Source: Actinoplanes lobatus
GTDB lineage: Bacteria > Actinomycetota > Actinomycetes > Mycobacteriales > Micromonosporaceae
Reading direction: 5' to 3'
Assembly: GCF_014205215.1 (NCBI RefSeq)
Contig: NZ_JACHNC010000001.1
Span: 10,288,501 to 10,352,500 of the forward strand
DNA length: 64,000 bases
Shown one piece after another: positions 45,840-54,142 of the stretch; within the stretch, counting starts at the first letter, position 1; every line of letters begins with the position of its first letter. A model generated the notes under the pieces. That model ran no database searches and was not told the origin of the DNA. It saw only the letters and a program-made list of their open reading frames with translations. The position numbers were made by a program, and so were the translations under genes.

Positions 45840-47233
45840 CGCTCGGGACGGTCCCGGTCGGCGACGATCCGGGCCGCGAGTTCCTCGACTCTGGCAACCG
45901 GTGAACTGGTGAGCTTGTCCCGCAACTGTTCATACCGGCGGACGGCGTCCGCGCCGGCCCGGCCGAGGAGGACGTCCGTCTCCAGGTCGACCAGTTCGCG
46001 TCGCAAGCGCAGGGCCACGTCCGAGTACGGCGTGTCGAGGCCGAACAACTCGGACATGACCGCGTCGTCGCCGCTGCCGTAGACGATCCGCTCGTACATG
46101 TCCCGCCCTACGATGCGCGGTGGCTGCTCCTCCTCCGGCCCCGGCAGACGGATCAGGCCGTTCTCGTCCGCGGCCTGGCAGATGTACGGACTGTGCGTGG
46201 TCACTATGAACTGGATCCGCGGGAAGTGCGTCTTGAGCCAGCCACCGATCCGCTGCTGCCAGGACACGTGCAGGTGCGCGTCCACCTCGTCGATCAGGAC
46301 CACCCCCGGTGCGGTGATGACGATCGACCCGTCGCGCTCGTCGACCGGCAGCCGGCCGTGGGCATCATGAATCTGCTTGAGGAGATCGACGACGAGGGCG
46401 GCCACGGTCCGGTACCCGTCACTCATCTCGCGGAGCGCGAACCTGTTCCCGTCCCGCTCGACCCAGAGTCCTTCCGAGTCGACATCACAAACCTGATAAC
46501 GGTCGGGCAGCAGTCCATCTCCGAGGACCGCAAGCGCGGCATCCTTGAGTTCCTCCGCGCCGGGTCGCTGCTCCAGAGCTCGGAGATGTTGCTCGATCAA
46601 CCAGGTCACGCCGTCCGCCAGCGAGGCGTCCTCGTAGAAGAGGCTGGCCATCCGGGCCGCGGGAACACGACTCGACTTGAGCCGCTGCGCATCGCCCGAA
46701 CCACCGGCAAGCCGCCGGAACGGCCCGTACCCCACGCACAGCCACCCCAGCGGGTTCTGCCTCCAGGGTCCACGCCGAGAAGCATCCCCGTGGATGTCCG
46801 GCTCATCGGGATCCGCATCGGGCCCGGTCAGGAACCGCACCGGCATCAGTGCCGGCTGGTTCTCCGGGTGGCCGGCCATCATGAAAGGGATATTCGACCA
46901 GGCCAGTCCGGCACGGAAGGATTCGTCAGGTGGACGGTGGCTGTTGGCGAAACGATCGACGGCCGGGTCGAACTCGAGCCGCACGGTCACCATCGCATTG
47001 TCGACACCGATCGATATCCAGGATCCGAAGTCGGCCACCAGATTGCGGGCGACGTCCGGCCCGGCGGCGGCGAGTGCCACCGCTCGAAGAAGCGAGGTCT
47101 TGCCGGAACCGTTACGGCCGGCGATGACCGTCCATCCGGCTAACGATCCATCCGGGCGAGTGAGATCCAGCCGGAAACTTCGGGAGCCATGGAAGCCCCG
47201 GATATCCGCAAGCTCGATCTCCTTGATGTACAT
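45836..47233 (-). CDS. AAA/SMC-like ATPase, Septu PtuA-like
   Basis: 465 residues. The N-terminal start IKEIELADIRGFHGSRSFRL is typical of RecF/OLD-like ATPases. Walker A GRNGSGKT (39-46), signature-like REMSDGYRTVAALVVDLL (about 268-285), Walker B VVLIDEVDAHLH (311-322) and H-loop FIVTTHSPYI (342-351). There is no TOPRIM domain, which separates it from OLD/GajA nucleases. The last 60 residues are a charged helix (about 410-465). Paired with the HNH gene by a 4-bp overlap, this is the PtuA-PtuB arrangement. Leader of the pair; no strong ribosome site before the ATG. No retron reverse transcriptase is adjacent. Confidence 0.85.
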   Translation of the reverse strand: MYIKEIELADIRGFHGSRSFRLDLTRPDGSLAGWTVIAGRNGSGKTSLLRAVALAAAGPDVARNLVADFGSWISIGVDNAMVTVRLEFDPAVDRFANSHRPPDESFRAGLAWSNIPFMMAGHPENQPALMPVRFLTGPDADPDEPDIHGDASRRGPWRQNPLGWLCVGYGPFRRLAGGSGDAQRLKSSRVPAARMASLFYEDASLADGVTWLIEQHLRALEQRPGAEELKDAALAVLGDGLLPDRYQVCDVDSEGLWVERDGNRFALREMSDGYRTVAALVVDLLKQIHDAHGRLPVDERDGSIVITAPGVVLIDEVDAHLHVSWQQRIGGWLKTHFPRIQFIVTTHSPYICQAADENGLIRLPGPEEEQPPRIVGRDMYERIVYGSGDDAVMSELFGLDTPYSDVALRLRRELVDLETDVLLGRAGADAVRRYEQLRDKLTSSPVARVEELAARIVADRDRPER

Positions 47234-47339
47234 GGGGCCAGATTAGCGAGCAGCGCCCTCGCTCTCCCGCCATCACGGCCCACACCGCCGACCGCACGCC
47301 GGCCGGCGCGCACGCGGCGGGCCTCCGAGCGGAGCCGGG

Positions 47340-48584
47340 TCAGCGGTCGGGGCCGGCCACCCGGCGCGGGGTCGCGTAACGATGGCGGGCCGCCGGGCGG
47401 GGCGGAGCCGGGGCCGATGGGCCGGCCGGTAAGCGCGGCCGCCGGATGCGGGAGGCCGTGCCGAGGGCGAAGGCGACCGCCGCCGCGACGGTGACGCCGC
47501 CGCACAGCAGGAGGGTTCCGGTGTAGCCGAGGATTTCGACGGCCCCGCCGGCCACGATGCCGGCGATCACCATCCCGGCCGTGGTGGCGTTGGCGAACAG
47601 GGTGGTGGCGCGCCCGGTGGCCGGCGCCATCACGTCCTGGAAGTAGCGGATCCCGGCCGCGCCGACGACGGCCACCGCCACGCCGCGTACCACCTGGCCG
47701 GCGATCAGCAGGGGCAGGCCGCGGGCCAGGACGGTGAGGCCGAAGAAGAACACGAAGCAGCCCATCCCGGCGAGGATGACCAGTCGCTGGCTGACGTGCC
47801 CGGGTACGGCGGCAAGCGCGAGCGCGGCCACCACCTCGACGGCCGCGCAGACGCTGAACAGCACGCCGACGGCCGAGTACGGCTGGTGCAGTTCCCGGGT
47901 GACGTACAGCGGCATGGCGACCGACCCGGCGAACATGGCGGTGAAGAACAGGGTGACGCCGAGTGTCAGCAGGACGGTGGCGATCCGTGGCAGGGGCCCG
48001 CCGGCCGGCGCACCCACCAGCGCACCGGCCGGCGGGTCGTGGCGGGGTGCCGGGACGGCGGCGAGCACCCAGGCGGCCGCCACGGCGAGGACGGCTCCGG
48101 CGTACCGGGGTATGGCGGCGTGCCCGGCGGTGGCCAGCACCGCGGTGCCGAGCAGTGGGCCGAGTGCCCAGGCCAGCGACCACACCGACCGCAGCAGTGG
48201 CACCGAGCTCCGGGCTGCCGGGCCGCCGCCGGGCAGGGTGCGGGCGAGGGCGAACAGTTGGGGGAAGGCGGCGGCGAGCGCGCCGAGCAGGGTGACGGCC
48301 AGCAGGATGAGCAGCGGGAACGAGGTGATCACGGTCATCAGGCAGAGGGCCACGCCGCCGGAGAGCATGGCCGCGGCGGCGTAGCCGCGGGATGGTCGCC
48401 GGTCGAATCCGCGGCCGGCCAGCCAGCTGAGGAGGATGCCGCCGACTCCGTGGACGGAGACGAAGACGCCGGTCTGCCAGGGGCTGAGCCCGATCACATC
48501 GGTGACGAACAGGACGAAGTACGAGCCGACCATCGAATCGGCGACGCCGAGCAGCAGCACAGCGACAGCCAGTGACATCGACAT
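47340..48584 (-). CDS. MFS exporter, sugar-efflux (SetA)-like
   Basis: 414 residues with twelve hydrophobic segments (for example LAVAVLLLGVADSMVGSYFV, LILLAVTLLGALAAAF, LVILAGMGCFVFFFGLTVLA, VVRGVAVAVVGAAGIRYF). The block RSSVPLLRSVWSLAWALGPL between segments 4 and 5 is the SET-family signature. The C-terminal tail is basic and Pro-rich. SetA-type proteins expel sugars, sugar analogues or some drugs using the proton gradient. Same strand as the ATPase gene downstream, 106 bp apart, without a terminator between them; a functional link is not evident. Confidence 0.85.
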   Translation of the reverse strand: MSMSLAVAVLLLGVADSMVGSYFVLFVTDVIGLSPWQTGVFVSVHGVGGILLSWLAGRGFDRRPSRGYAAAAMLSGGVALCLMTVITSFPLLILLAVTLLGALAAAFPQLFALARTLPGGGPAARSSVPLLRSVWSLAWALGPLLGTAVLATAGHAAIPRYAGAVLAVAAAWVLAAVPAPRHDPPAGALVGAPAGGPLPRIATVLLTLGVTLFFTAMFAGSVAMPLYVTRELHQPYSAVGVLFSVCAAVEVVAALALAAVPGHVSQRLVILAGMGCFVFFFGLTVLARGLPLLIAGQVVRGVAVAVVGAAGIRYFQDVMAPATGRATTLFANATTAGMVIAGIVAGGAVEILGYTGTLLLCGGVTVAAAVAFALGTASRIRRPRLPAGPSAPAPPRPAARHRYATPRRVAGPDR

Positions 48585-48617
48585 CGCTCAAACACTAGCT
48601 GTGCCGAGCGGGAAAAA

Positions 48618-49289
48618 TCAGGCCCAGATCCGCAGGAAAAGTGCACCCAGGAAGTCGATGATCATGACGATGATCGGGTAGCCGGTCGGGAAGAAGGCGC
48701 AGATCAGGAGGATCAGGACACCGATGTTCTTGTCCTCGAGCCAGAGCCGCATCCAGTTCATGCTCGGGCCGGGCGTACGCAGCGCGTTCCACAGGACGCC
48801 GAACCCGTCCAAAGGCGGAATCGGAATGAGCGCCAGCAGACCGAAGGCGAGCAGCCCCACGCCCAACGACAGGACCACCTGCTGCACGTACGGCAGGAAT
48901 CCGGCCCCGAAGAGCACATCCCCGACATTCAGCTGGTCGAGCGGATTGTCCGGGAACGCCAGCGAGTACCCCGCGATGATCACCTCACCGCTGAGGATGC
49001 AGGCCACCGGCCCGGCCGCGAACACCGCCGCCGCCCGGCCCCGGCCCCGCCAGCGGGACACCTCGTCGACCGACACCACCTTGCCCCAGCCGGTACCGCC
49101 GACCGCCGCCGCGACCGCCCCGAACGGGTCGATGTCCTCGCGCAGCCGCAACCGCAGCGACTGCCGGCGCTCGGCCAGCCCGACGGTGCGCGCGGTGAAC
49201 CGCATGGCCGCGGCACGCAGCCACAGGGCCAGCAGAAAGGCGACCAGCAGAGAAGCGAACGCCACCGGATCGCCGAGCGCGAAGAGCAC
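48618..49289 (-). CDS. M50-like membrane protein lacking the zinc motif
   Basis: 223 residues, GTG start. Membrane segments are at about 5-28, 85-105, 130-160 and 195-220. The later site-2-protease landmarks survive: DIDPFGAVAAAVGGTGWGK and the LDG motif in LLALIPIPPLDGFGVLWNAL. The first segment, where HExxH should stand, reads FLLALWLRAAAMRFTARTVG with no His-Glu pair. It is therefore probably a non-proteolytic M50 relative. It starts 11 bp after parA, in an operon. Confidence 0.78.
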   Translation of the reverse strand: MLFALGDPVAFASLLVAFLLALWLRAAAMRFTARTVGLAERRQSLRLRLREDIDPFGAVAAAVGGTGWGKVVSVDEVSRWRGRGRAAAVFAAGPVACILSGEVIIAGYSLAFPDNPLDQLNVGDVLFGAGFLPYVQQVVLSLGVGLLAFGLLALIPIPPLDGFGVLWNALRTPGPSMNWMRLWLEDKNIGVLILLICAFFPTGYPIIVMIIDFLGALFLRIWA

Positions 49290-49300
49290 GGGTGCGGAAC

Positions 49301-50233
49301 CTAGCCTCGATCTGCCTGGGCGGCGATGACCTCGCGAGCGAGCTGACGGTAGTTACGGGCACCGGAGGAGGCAGGATCCAGCGTAGTGATCGGGGCGCCC
49401 GCCACGGTCGACTCGGGGAACTTCACCGTCTTGGTGATGACCGTCTGGTACACCTTGTCGCCGAACGCCTCGACCACCCGCTGCAACACCTGGCGGCAGT
49501 GGGTGGTCCGGGAGTCGTACATGGTGGCGAGGATGCCCTCGAGCTCCAGGTCGAAGTTGAGCCGCTCACGCACCTTGTCGATGGTGTCCAGCAGCAGGGC
49601 CACACCGCGCAGCGAGAAGAACTCGCACTCCAGCGGGATGAGCACGCCGTGCGCGATGGTCAGCGCGTTGATCGCCAGCAGGCCCAGCGAGGGCTGGCAG
49701 TCGATCAGGATGAAGTCGTACTCCTTGCGGACCGAGCGCAGCGCCCGGGCCAGCGCCATCTCCCGGGCCACCTCGTTGACCAGCTGGATCTCGGCCGCCG
49801 AGAGGTCGATGTTGGCGGGCAGCAGGTGCAGGCCGGCCACATCACTCTTGATGATGACGTCCTCGGTGGTGACGTCGTCCTGCATGAGCAGGTTGTAGAC
49901 GCTCAGGTCGAGGTTGTGCGGGTTGACGCCCAGGCCGACCGAGCAGGCGCCCTGCGGGTCGAAGTCGACGAGCAGGACCTTGCGCCCGTACTCCGCGAGG
50001 GCGGCGCCCAGGTTGATCGTGGTGGTCGTCTTGCCGACGCCACCCTTCTGGTTCGCCAGGGCGATGATCCGGGCCGGGCCGTGCTTGTCGGTCGGCATCG
50101 GCTCGGGGATCGGGCGGCGCATCGTGTACGCCGTGGGGTCGGCGGGACCCAGATCGGCACCGAGATCCAGGGAGCTCTGCTGTTCCCGGAGCGCGGAAGT
50201 CCAGGCCTCTGCGCGCTCGCCGTTCCCTGACAT
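49301..50233 (-). CDS. ParA/Soj-family ATPase, orphan
   Basis: 310 residues from the ATG at 50233 with GGAAGGGGG upstream. Deviant Walker A ALANQKGGVGKTTTTINLG, then VLLVDFDPQGACSVGLG, FILIDCQPSLGLLAINALT and IPLECEFFSLRGVALLLDTI identify ParA. About 55 residues precede the ATPase core. No parB or parS is nearby, unlike the origin-proximal parAB. Its place between xerD and scpAB is that of the extra ParA seen near scpAB in many actinobacteria. Followed in the operon by the M50-like gene, suggesting a membrane-associated partner. Confidence 0.93.
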   Translation of the reverse strand: MSGNGERAEAWTSALREQQSSLDLGADLGPADPTAYTMRRPIPEPMPTDKHGPARIIALANQKGGVGKTTTTINLGAALAEYGRKVLLVDFDPQGACSVGLGVNPHNLDLSVYNLLMQDDVTTEDVIIKSDVAGLHLLPANIDLSAAEIQLVNEVAREMALARALRSVRKEYDFILIDCQPSLGLLAINALTIAHGVLIPLECEFFSLRGVALLLDTIDKVRERLNFDLELEGILATMYDSRTTHCRQVLQRVVEAFGDKVYQTVITKTVKFPESTVAGAPITTLDPASSGARNYRQLAREVIAAQADRG

Positions 50234-50344
50234 CGTCCCCGCCCCCTTCCGACCCGTGTCGGAGCCGATGCCCGACTGTACGCCACGCACACTGCCCCTT
50301 CGGGGTCAGCCGTTCGGCGTGTCGCGCCTACGCATCCATAGCCT

Positions 50345-51259
50345 CTAACGAGCCCGCGGGTGTGTGGTCGCGTACACCTCACGGAGGCGCTCGACGGTCA
50401 CCAGGGTATACACCTGCGTCGTGGTGACCGAGGCGTGTCCCAGCAGTTCTTGCACCACCCGAACGTCAGCCCCACCATCGAGCAGATGCGTCGCGTACGA
50501 GTGACGCAGCGTGTGCGGACTCACCGCATAGGGACCGTCCACCGGGAGACCCACGGCGCTGGCCCACCGGTGCAGTACGGCCCACGCGCTCTGCCGGGAC
50601 AGCCGGCCGCCCCGGGAGTTCAGGAACACCGCCGGCGTCCCGCGACCGCCAATGATCAGGGTGGGCCTCGCCCGTACCAGATAGGCCCGCATCGCGGCCC
50701 GCGCGTAACCGCCCACCGGGACCAGCCGGGTCTTGCCGCCCTTGCCCCGCAGCACCACCGCGGGATCGACGTCCAGGGCCAGGTCGTCGATGTCGGCGCC
50801 GACCGCCTCGGAGATCCGCGCCCCGGTGCCGTAGAGGAACTCCAGCAGCGCCCGGTCCCGCAGGCCCAGCGGCGAGTCGCTGTCGGGCGCCGCCAGCAGC
50901 CGCTCCACCTGGTCCACGTCGAGCGCCTTGGGCAGCCGCCTCGGCGGGGCCGGCGGGCGCACGTCGGCCGCCACGTCGTGCGGTACCAGCCGCTCGCGGA
51001 CCGCGAAGCGGTGCAGGCCGCGCACCGCGGAGACGGCCCGCGCCGCCGACGCCGACGCCAGCCCCTCCTCGCGCAACCGGGCCAGGTGCCCGGCCACGTC
51101 CGACGCCCGCACCCCGGCCAGGTCGGTGATGCCCGCCGCGGTCAGCCCTTCGGCGTACCGGTCCAGGTCGCGGCGGTAGGAGGCCACGGTGTTGCGGGAC
51201 AGGCCCCGCTCCACGCTCAGATGGTCCAGATAGGTTCGGATCGCCCGGTCCAGGCTCAG
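50345..51259 (-). CDS. xerD: Tyrosine recombinase XerD, apparent CTG start
   Basis: 304 residues. SAM-like N-terminal domain ([20 protein letters not shown]) and catalytic domain with Arg in [16 protein letters not shown], Lys in [12 protein letters not shown], His-x-x-Arg in [31 protein letters not shown] with His and the nucleophile Tyr. It resolves chromosome dimers with XerC. No ATG, GTG or TTG is available in frame near the needed N-terminus. A CTG at 51259 has GGAGG 7 nt upstream and overlaps the ald stop as CTGA, exactly like the ATGA overlaps elsewhere in this window. Confidence 0.93.
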   Translation of the reverse strand: MSLDRAIRTYLDHLSVERGLSRNTVASYRRDLDRYAEGLTAAGITDLAGVRASDVAGHLARLREEGLASASAARAVSAVRGLHRFAVRERLVPHDVAADVRPPAPPRRLPKALDVDQVERLLAAPDSDSPLGLRDRALLEFLYGTGARISEAVGADIDDLALDVDPAVVLRGKGGKTRLVPVGGYARAAMRAYLVRARPTLIIGGRGTPAVFLNSRGGRLSRQSAWAVLHRWASAVGLPVDGPYAVSPHTLRHSYATHLLDGGADVRVVQELLGHASVTTTQVYTLVTVERLREVYATTHPRAR

Positions 51260-52371
51260 TGGAGCACCTCCGTCAGGGCGATCGACCGCATCCCGTGCGC
51301 CTCGGCGACCGGACCGCAGACCACTTCGCCGCCGAACGTGTTCAGCCCCGCGGCCAGCGCCGGGTCGCCCCGCAGGGCGTCGCGCCAGCCGAGGTTGGCC
51401 AGTTCGAGAGCGTACGGCAGGGTCACGTTGGTCAGCGCGTAGGTGCTGGTGTGCGGCACCGCCCCGGGCATGTTCGCGACGCAGTAGAACATCGACCCGT
51501 GCACCCGGTAGGTCGGGTCGTCGTGCGTGGTCGGGTGCGAGTCCTCGAAACAGCCGCCCTGGTCGATCGAGATGTCGACCAGCACGGTGCCCGGTTTCAT
51601 CCGCGCCACCAGATCGTTCGGGATCAACGTCGGCGCCTTCGCGCCGGGCACCAGCACCGCGCCCACCACCAGGTCCGCGTCCAGGACGGCCTTCTCGATC
51701 TCGTACGCGTTGGAGGCGATCGTCTGGACGTGCCCGCGATAGTCGGCGTCCACCGCCCGCAGCCGGGCCACGTTCTTGTCCAGCAGCAGCACCTCGGCCT
51801 GCATGCCGAGCGCGATGGCGGCCGCGTTCAGCCCGGACACGCCGGCGCCGATCACCACCACCTTCGCGGCGTACACCCCGGGCACCCCGCCCATCAGCAC
51901 GCCGCGCCCGCCGCCCTGCCGCATCAGGTGGTAGGCGCCCACCTGCGGGGCGAGCCGTCCGGCCACCTCGGACATCGGGGCCAGCAGCGGCAGCGACCGG
52001 TCCGGCAGCTCGACCGTCTCGTACGCGATCCCGGTCACCCGGCGGTCCAGCAGCGCGTCGGTGCACTCCTTGGACGCCGCCAGATGCAGGTACGTGAACA
52101 GCACCTGACCCGGGCGCATCCGGGCGTACTCCTCGGGGAGGGGTTCCTTGACCTTGAGGACGAGATCGCCGGCCTCCCAGACGGCGTCCGCGCCGGGCAG
52201 GATCGACGCACCGGCGGCCCGGTAGTCGGCGTCGCTGATCGACGATCCGTCACCGGCGCCTGACTGCACGCTGACCTGGTGTCCGGCCCGGACGAACTCG
52301 TTGACCCCGGCCGGGGTGACGGCCACCCGGTACTCGTTGTTCTTGACCTCGGTGGGTATCCCGACCCTCAT
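51256..52371 (-). CDS. ald: Alanine dehydrogenase
   Basis: 371 residues, exact family length. [21 protein letters not shown] with the catalytic Lys/Arg region, [24 protein letters not shown] with catalytic His, NAD fold [20 protein letters not shown] and [20 protein letters not shown]. It converts L-alanine to pyruvate and ammonia with NAD, or the reverse. No ribosome site before the ATG at 52371, suggesting a leaderless transcript. It overlaps xerD by 4 bp, so xerD is translated from the ald message. Confidence 0.96.
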   Translation of the reverse strand: MRVGIPTEVKNNEYRVAVTPAGVNEFVRAGHQVSVQSGAGDGSSISDADYRAAGASILPGADAVWEAGDLVLKVKEPLPEEYARMRPGQVLFTYLHLAASKECTDALLDRRVTGIAYETVELPDRSLPLLAPMSEVAGRLAPQVGAYHLMRQGGGRGVLMGGVPGVYAAKVVVIGAGVSGLNAAAIALGMQAEVLLLDKNVARLRAVDADYRGHVQTIASNAYEIEKAVLDADLVVGAVLVPGAKAPTLIPNDLVARMKPGTVLVDISIDQGGCFEDSHPTTHDDPTYRVHGSMFYCVANMPGAVPHTSTYALTNVTLPYALELANLGWRDALRGDPALAAGLNTFGGEVVCGPVAEAHGMRSIALTEVLH

Positions 52372-52462
52372 ATCCGGCCAGCGTACGCCTGACCTGCGGA
52401 TCTTTCCGGATTCGTGCACCGGTATCCCCCGGTCGACGGTCCGGGCTGTACGGTTCCACCCG

Positions 52463-53674
52463 ATGAGCGGCTTTCCCTGGCTTCTGGTGGACCAGAACAG
52501 CGACGACGGTGAACTCGTCATCGCCGCCTGCTCCGACGTCGACGGCCTGTTCGTCGATGCACCGCAACCGCCGGTCGAGCGGTACAGCCTGCTCGGCTGC
52601 GAACCGGCCGGACGGCTGCGCGACGCGTGCGACGGCTTCGGCGCCGGCTGGCTGGGCAACATCGGCCTGGACGCCATCCACCCGCCGCACTCCAAGCACC
52701 CGGCGCACTGCTGGCACTGCGCCGAGGAGCTGCTCGACATCAGGGTGCTGGGCGCCCGCCCCTCACTGCTCGGCTCCCGCCTGCTGGACGTGACACTGGA
52801 GGGCCGCCTGCGGATCGAGGAGCTGGCCCGGTTCGCCCGCGGCGCGGACCGCGCGCCGGAGGCCGACGGCTACCTTCTGGTCGGCGTGACCGGCCACGGC
52901 GACGAGGACTTCGGCTCCTGCCGCGAGGTGGACGGGGTGTTCCGCAACCGGCCGGCGCCGTCGCCCCGGGGCGCCGCCCTGATCGGCTGCCGGCCCGAGC
53001 CGCCGCTGCAACGGGCGCTGGACGCGCTGGCCCGCGGCGGCGCCCGGCGGCGGCGCTGGATCCAGGCGTCGATCTTCAGCGTGGACCGGGACGGCACGGC
53101 GGTCGGCATGGTCGGCGCCGCGATCGGCGCGGAGGTCGCCGCGGTCCGCCCGTCCCGGCTCGGCGACGGGCTGGTCGACGTCACCCTGGAACCCACGTAC
53201 GGCGACGCCATCGGCGCCCCCCGCCCGACCGGCGCCCGCTCGGTGTGGCACCGCTGGCGGGCCGGCCGCCCGGACGTGGTCGGCGAGTGGGCCGAGTACG
53301 ACGCCGACCTGCGCCACGAATGGGCCGGTGTGGCGCTGGCCCACCATCACCACGGCCGCCCGGACCGCCCGGCCGGGGCCACCTACCACCTGGCCGGACG
53401 CCACATCACCGACGTCGAGGGCTTCTTCTGCGCGATCGGCGAGGCGATCAACGGCCCCGGCGGCTACTTCGGCTGGAACCTGGGCGCCCTGCACGACTGC
53501 GCGGGCGGCGGCTGGGGCGCGGGCCCCGGCTTCCGGCTGGTCTGGCACGACTCCGAGGTGGCCCGCACGAACCTGGTCCCGGGCTACGACCGCCGCTTCT
53601 GGACGCCGGCCGTGACGATGGACGACCTGCTCGGCTACCTGGCCGACTCGAACGTCGACGTCGAGCTGCGCTGA
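52463..53674 (+). CDS. Large protein with C-terminal barstar domain
   Basis: 403 residues. The last 97 residues (307-403) match the barstar fold: ATYHLAGRHITDVEGFFCAI, GEAINGPGGYFGWNLGALHD, FRLVWHDSEVAR and a final helix DDLLGYLAD. The first 300 residues are unrecognised, with Trp/Cys/His-rich parts (HPAHCWHCAEELLDIRVLGA) and a repeated motif R-P-S-(L)-L-G-x-x-L-x-D-V-T-L-E seen twice (near 98 and 230), suggesting an internal duplication. Barstar-type proteins bind RNases of the barnase type. No such toxin is visible, so it may be an orphan immunity protein or a regulator. Confidence 0.85.
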   Translation: MSGFPWLLVDQNSDDGELVIAACSDVDGLFVDAPQPPVERYSLLGCEPAGRLRDACDGFGAGWLGNIGLDAIHPPHSKHPAHCWHCAEELLDIRVLGARPSLLGSRLLDVTLEGRLRIEELARFARGADRAPEADGYLLVGVTGHGDEDFGSCREVDGVFRNRPAPSPRGAALIGCRPEPPLQRALDALARGGARRRRWIQASIFSVDRDGTAVGMVGAAIGAEVAAVRPSRLGDGLVDVTLEPTYGDAIGAPRPTGARSVWHRWRAGRPDVVGEWAEYDADLRHEWAGVALAHHHHGRPDRPAGATYHLAGRHITDVEGFFCAIGEAINGPGGYFGWNLGALHDCAGGGWGAGPGFRLVWHDSEVARTNLVPGYDRRFWTPAVTMDDLLGYLADSNVDVELR

Positions 53675-53694
53675 CCGATTCCGCCCACACCGCC

Positions 53695-54090
53695 TCAGGT
53701 GCTGACGTCGCGCTTGTTCGCGGTCAGCGTGTGCGCGTCCTGGTCCGGCTGGCCGAGGCCGAACGAGATGATCCGCCGCGGGTGGATCCGGATGATCGGC
53801 TCCGGCCCGTCGACCGCCTCCCCACGGCCGCGGATCTCCAGGCAGCGCACCCGCCACGGGTTCACCGACGGCACGTCGTCGACCACGAACGCGACCCGGC
53901 CGTTCGCGGCCACGTTCCGGTACTTGCGGCTGGCCGCCATCTTCCAGCCCCGGACGTCGATCGTCGCGGTCTCCGGGTTGTAGGTGAAGCCGACCGGGCT
54001 GACCTGCAACGTCCCGTCCGGCTGGACGGTGGCCAGACGGCCGAGCCGTTGTCCGGCGAGATACGCGAGCTCCTCAGCGGTGAATGCCAT
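53695..54090 (-). CDS. PPOX-class F420-dependent oxidoreductase
   Basis: 131 residues from the ATG at 54090 with AAGGTGGG upstream. Motifs RLGRLATVQPDGTLQVSPVG, TIDVRGWKMAASRKYRNVAA and RVAFVVDDVPSVNPWRVRCL are those of the short F420-binding split-barrel proteins of actinobacteria. It probably reduces a small substrate with F420H2. Divergent from the glycosyltransferase gene across a 52-bp gap holding a perfect dyad. Confidence 0.88.
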   Translation of the reverse strand: MAFTAEELAYLAGQRLGRLATVQPDGTLQVSPVGFTYNPETATIDVRGWKMAASRKYRNVAANGRVAFVVDDVPSVNPWRVRCLEIRGRGEAVDGPEPIIRIHPRRIISFGLGQPDQDAHTLTANKRDVST

Positions 54091-54103
54091 GAACCCACCT
54101 TGC

Positions 54104-54125
54104 GACCTCAACAAAGGTTGAGGTC
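54104..54125. promoter_or_regulatory. Perfect dyad between divergent genes, with leaderless promoter to the right
   Basis: Arms GACCTCAAC (54104-54112) and GTTGAGGTC (54117-54125) around AAAG. The shape resembles MerR/SoxR-type boxes. A TACGAT at 54131-54136 lies 6 nt before the ATG at 54143, which lacks a ribosome site, so that gene is probably leaderless and the dyad covers its -35 region. The regulator is not in the window. Confidence 0.62.
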
Positions 54126-54142
54126 AAGACTACGATGTATCG

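Noticed and set aside
45093-47233. Gabija or OLD-family system
   Set aside because: The ATPase lacks a TOPRIM nuclease domain and the partner is an HNH nuclease, not a UvrD-like helicase. No reverse transcriptase is present for a retron with PtuAB effectors.
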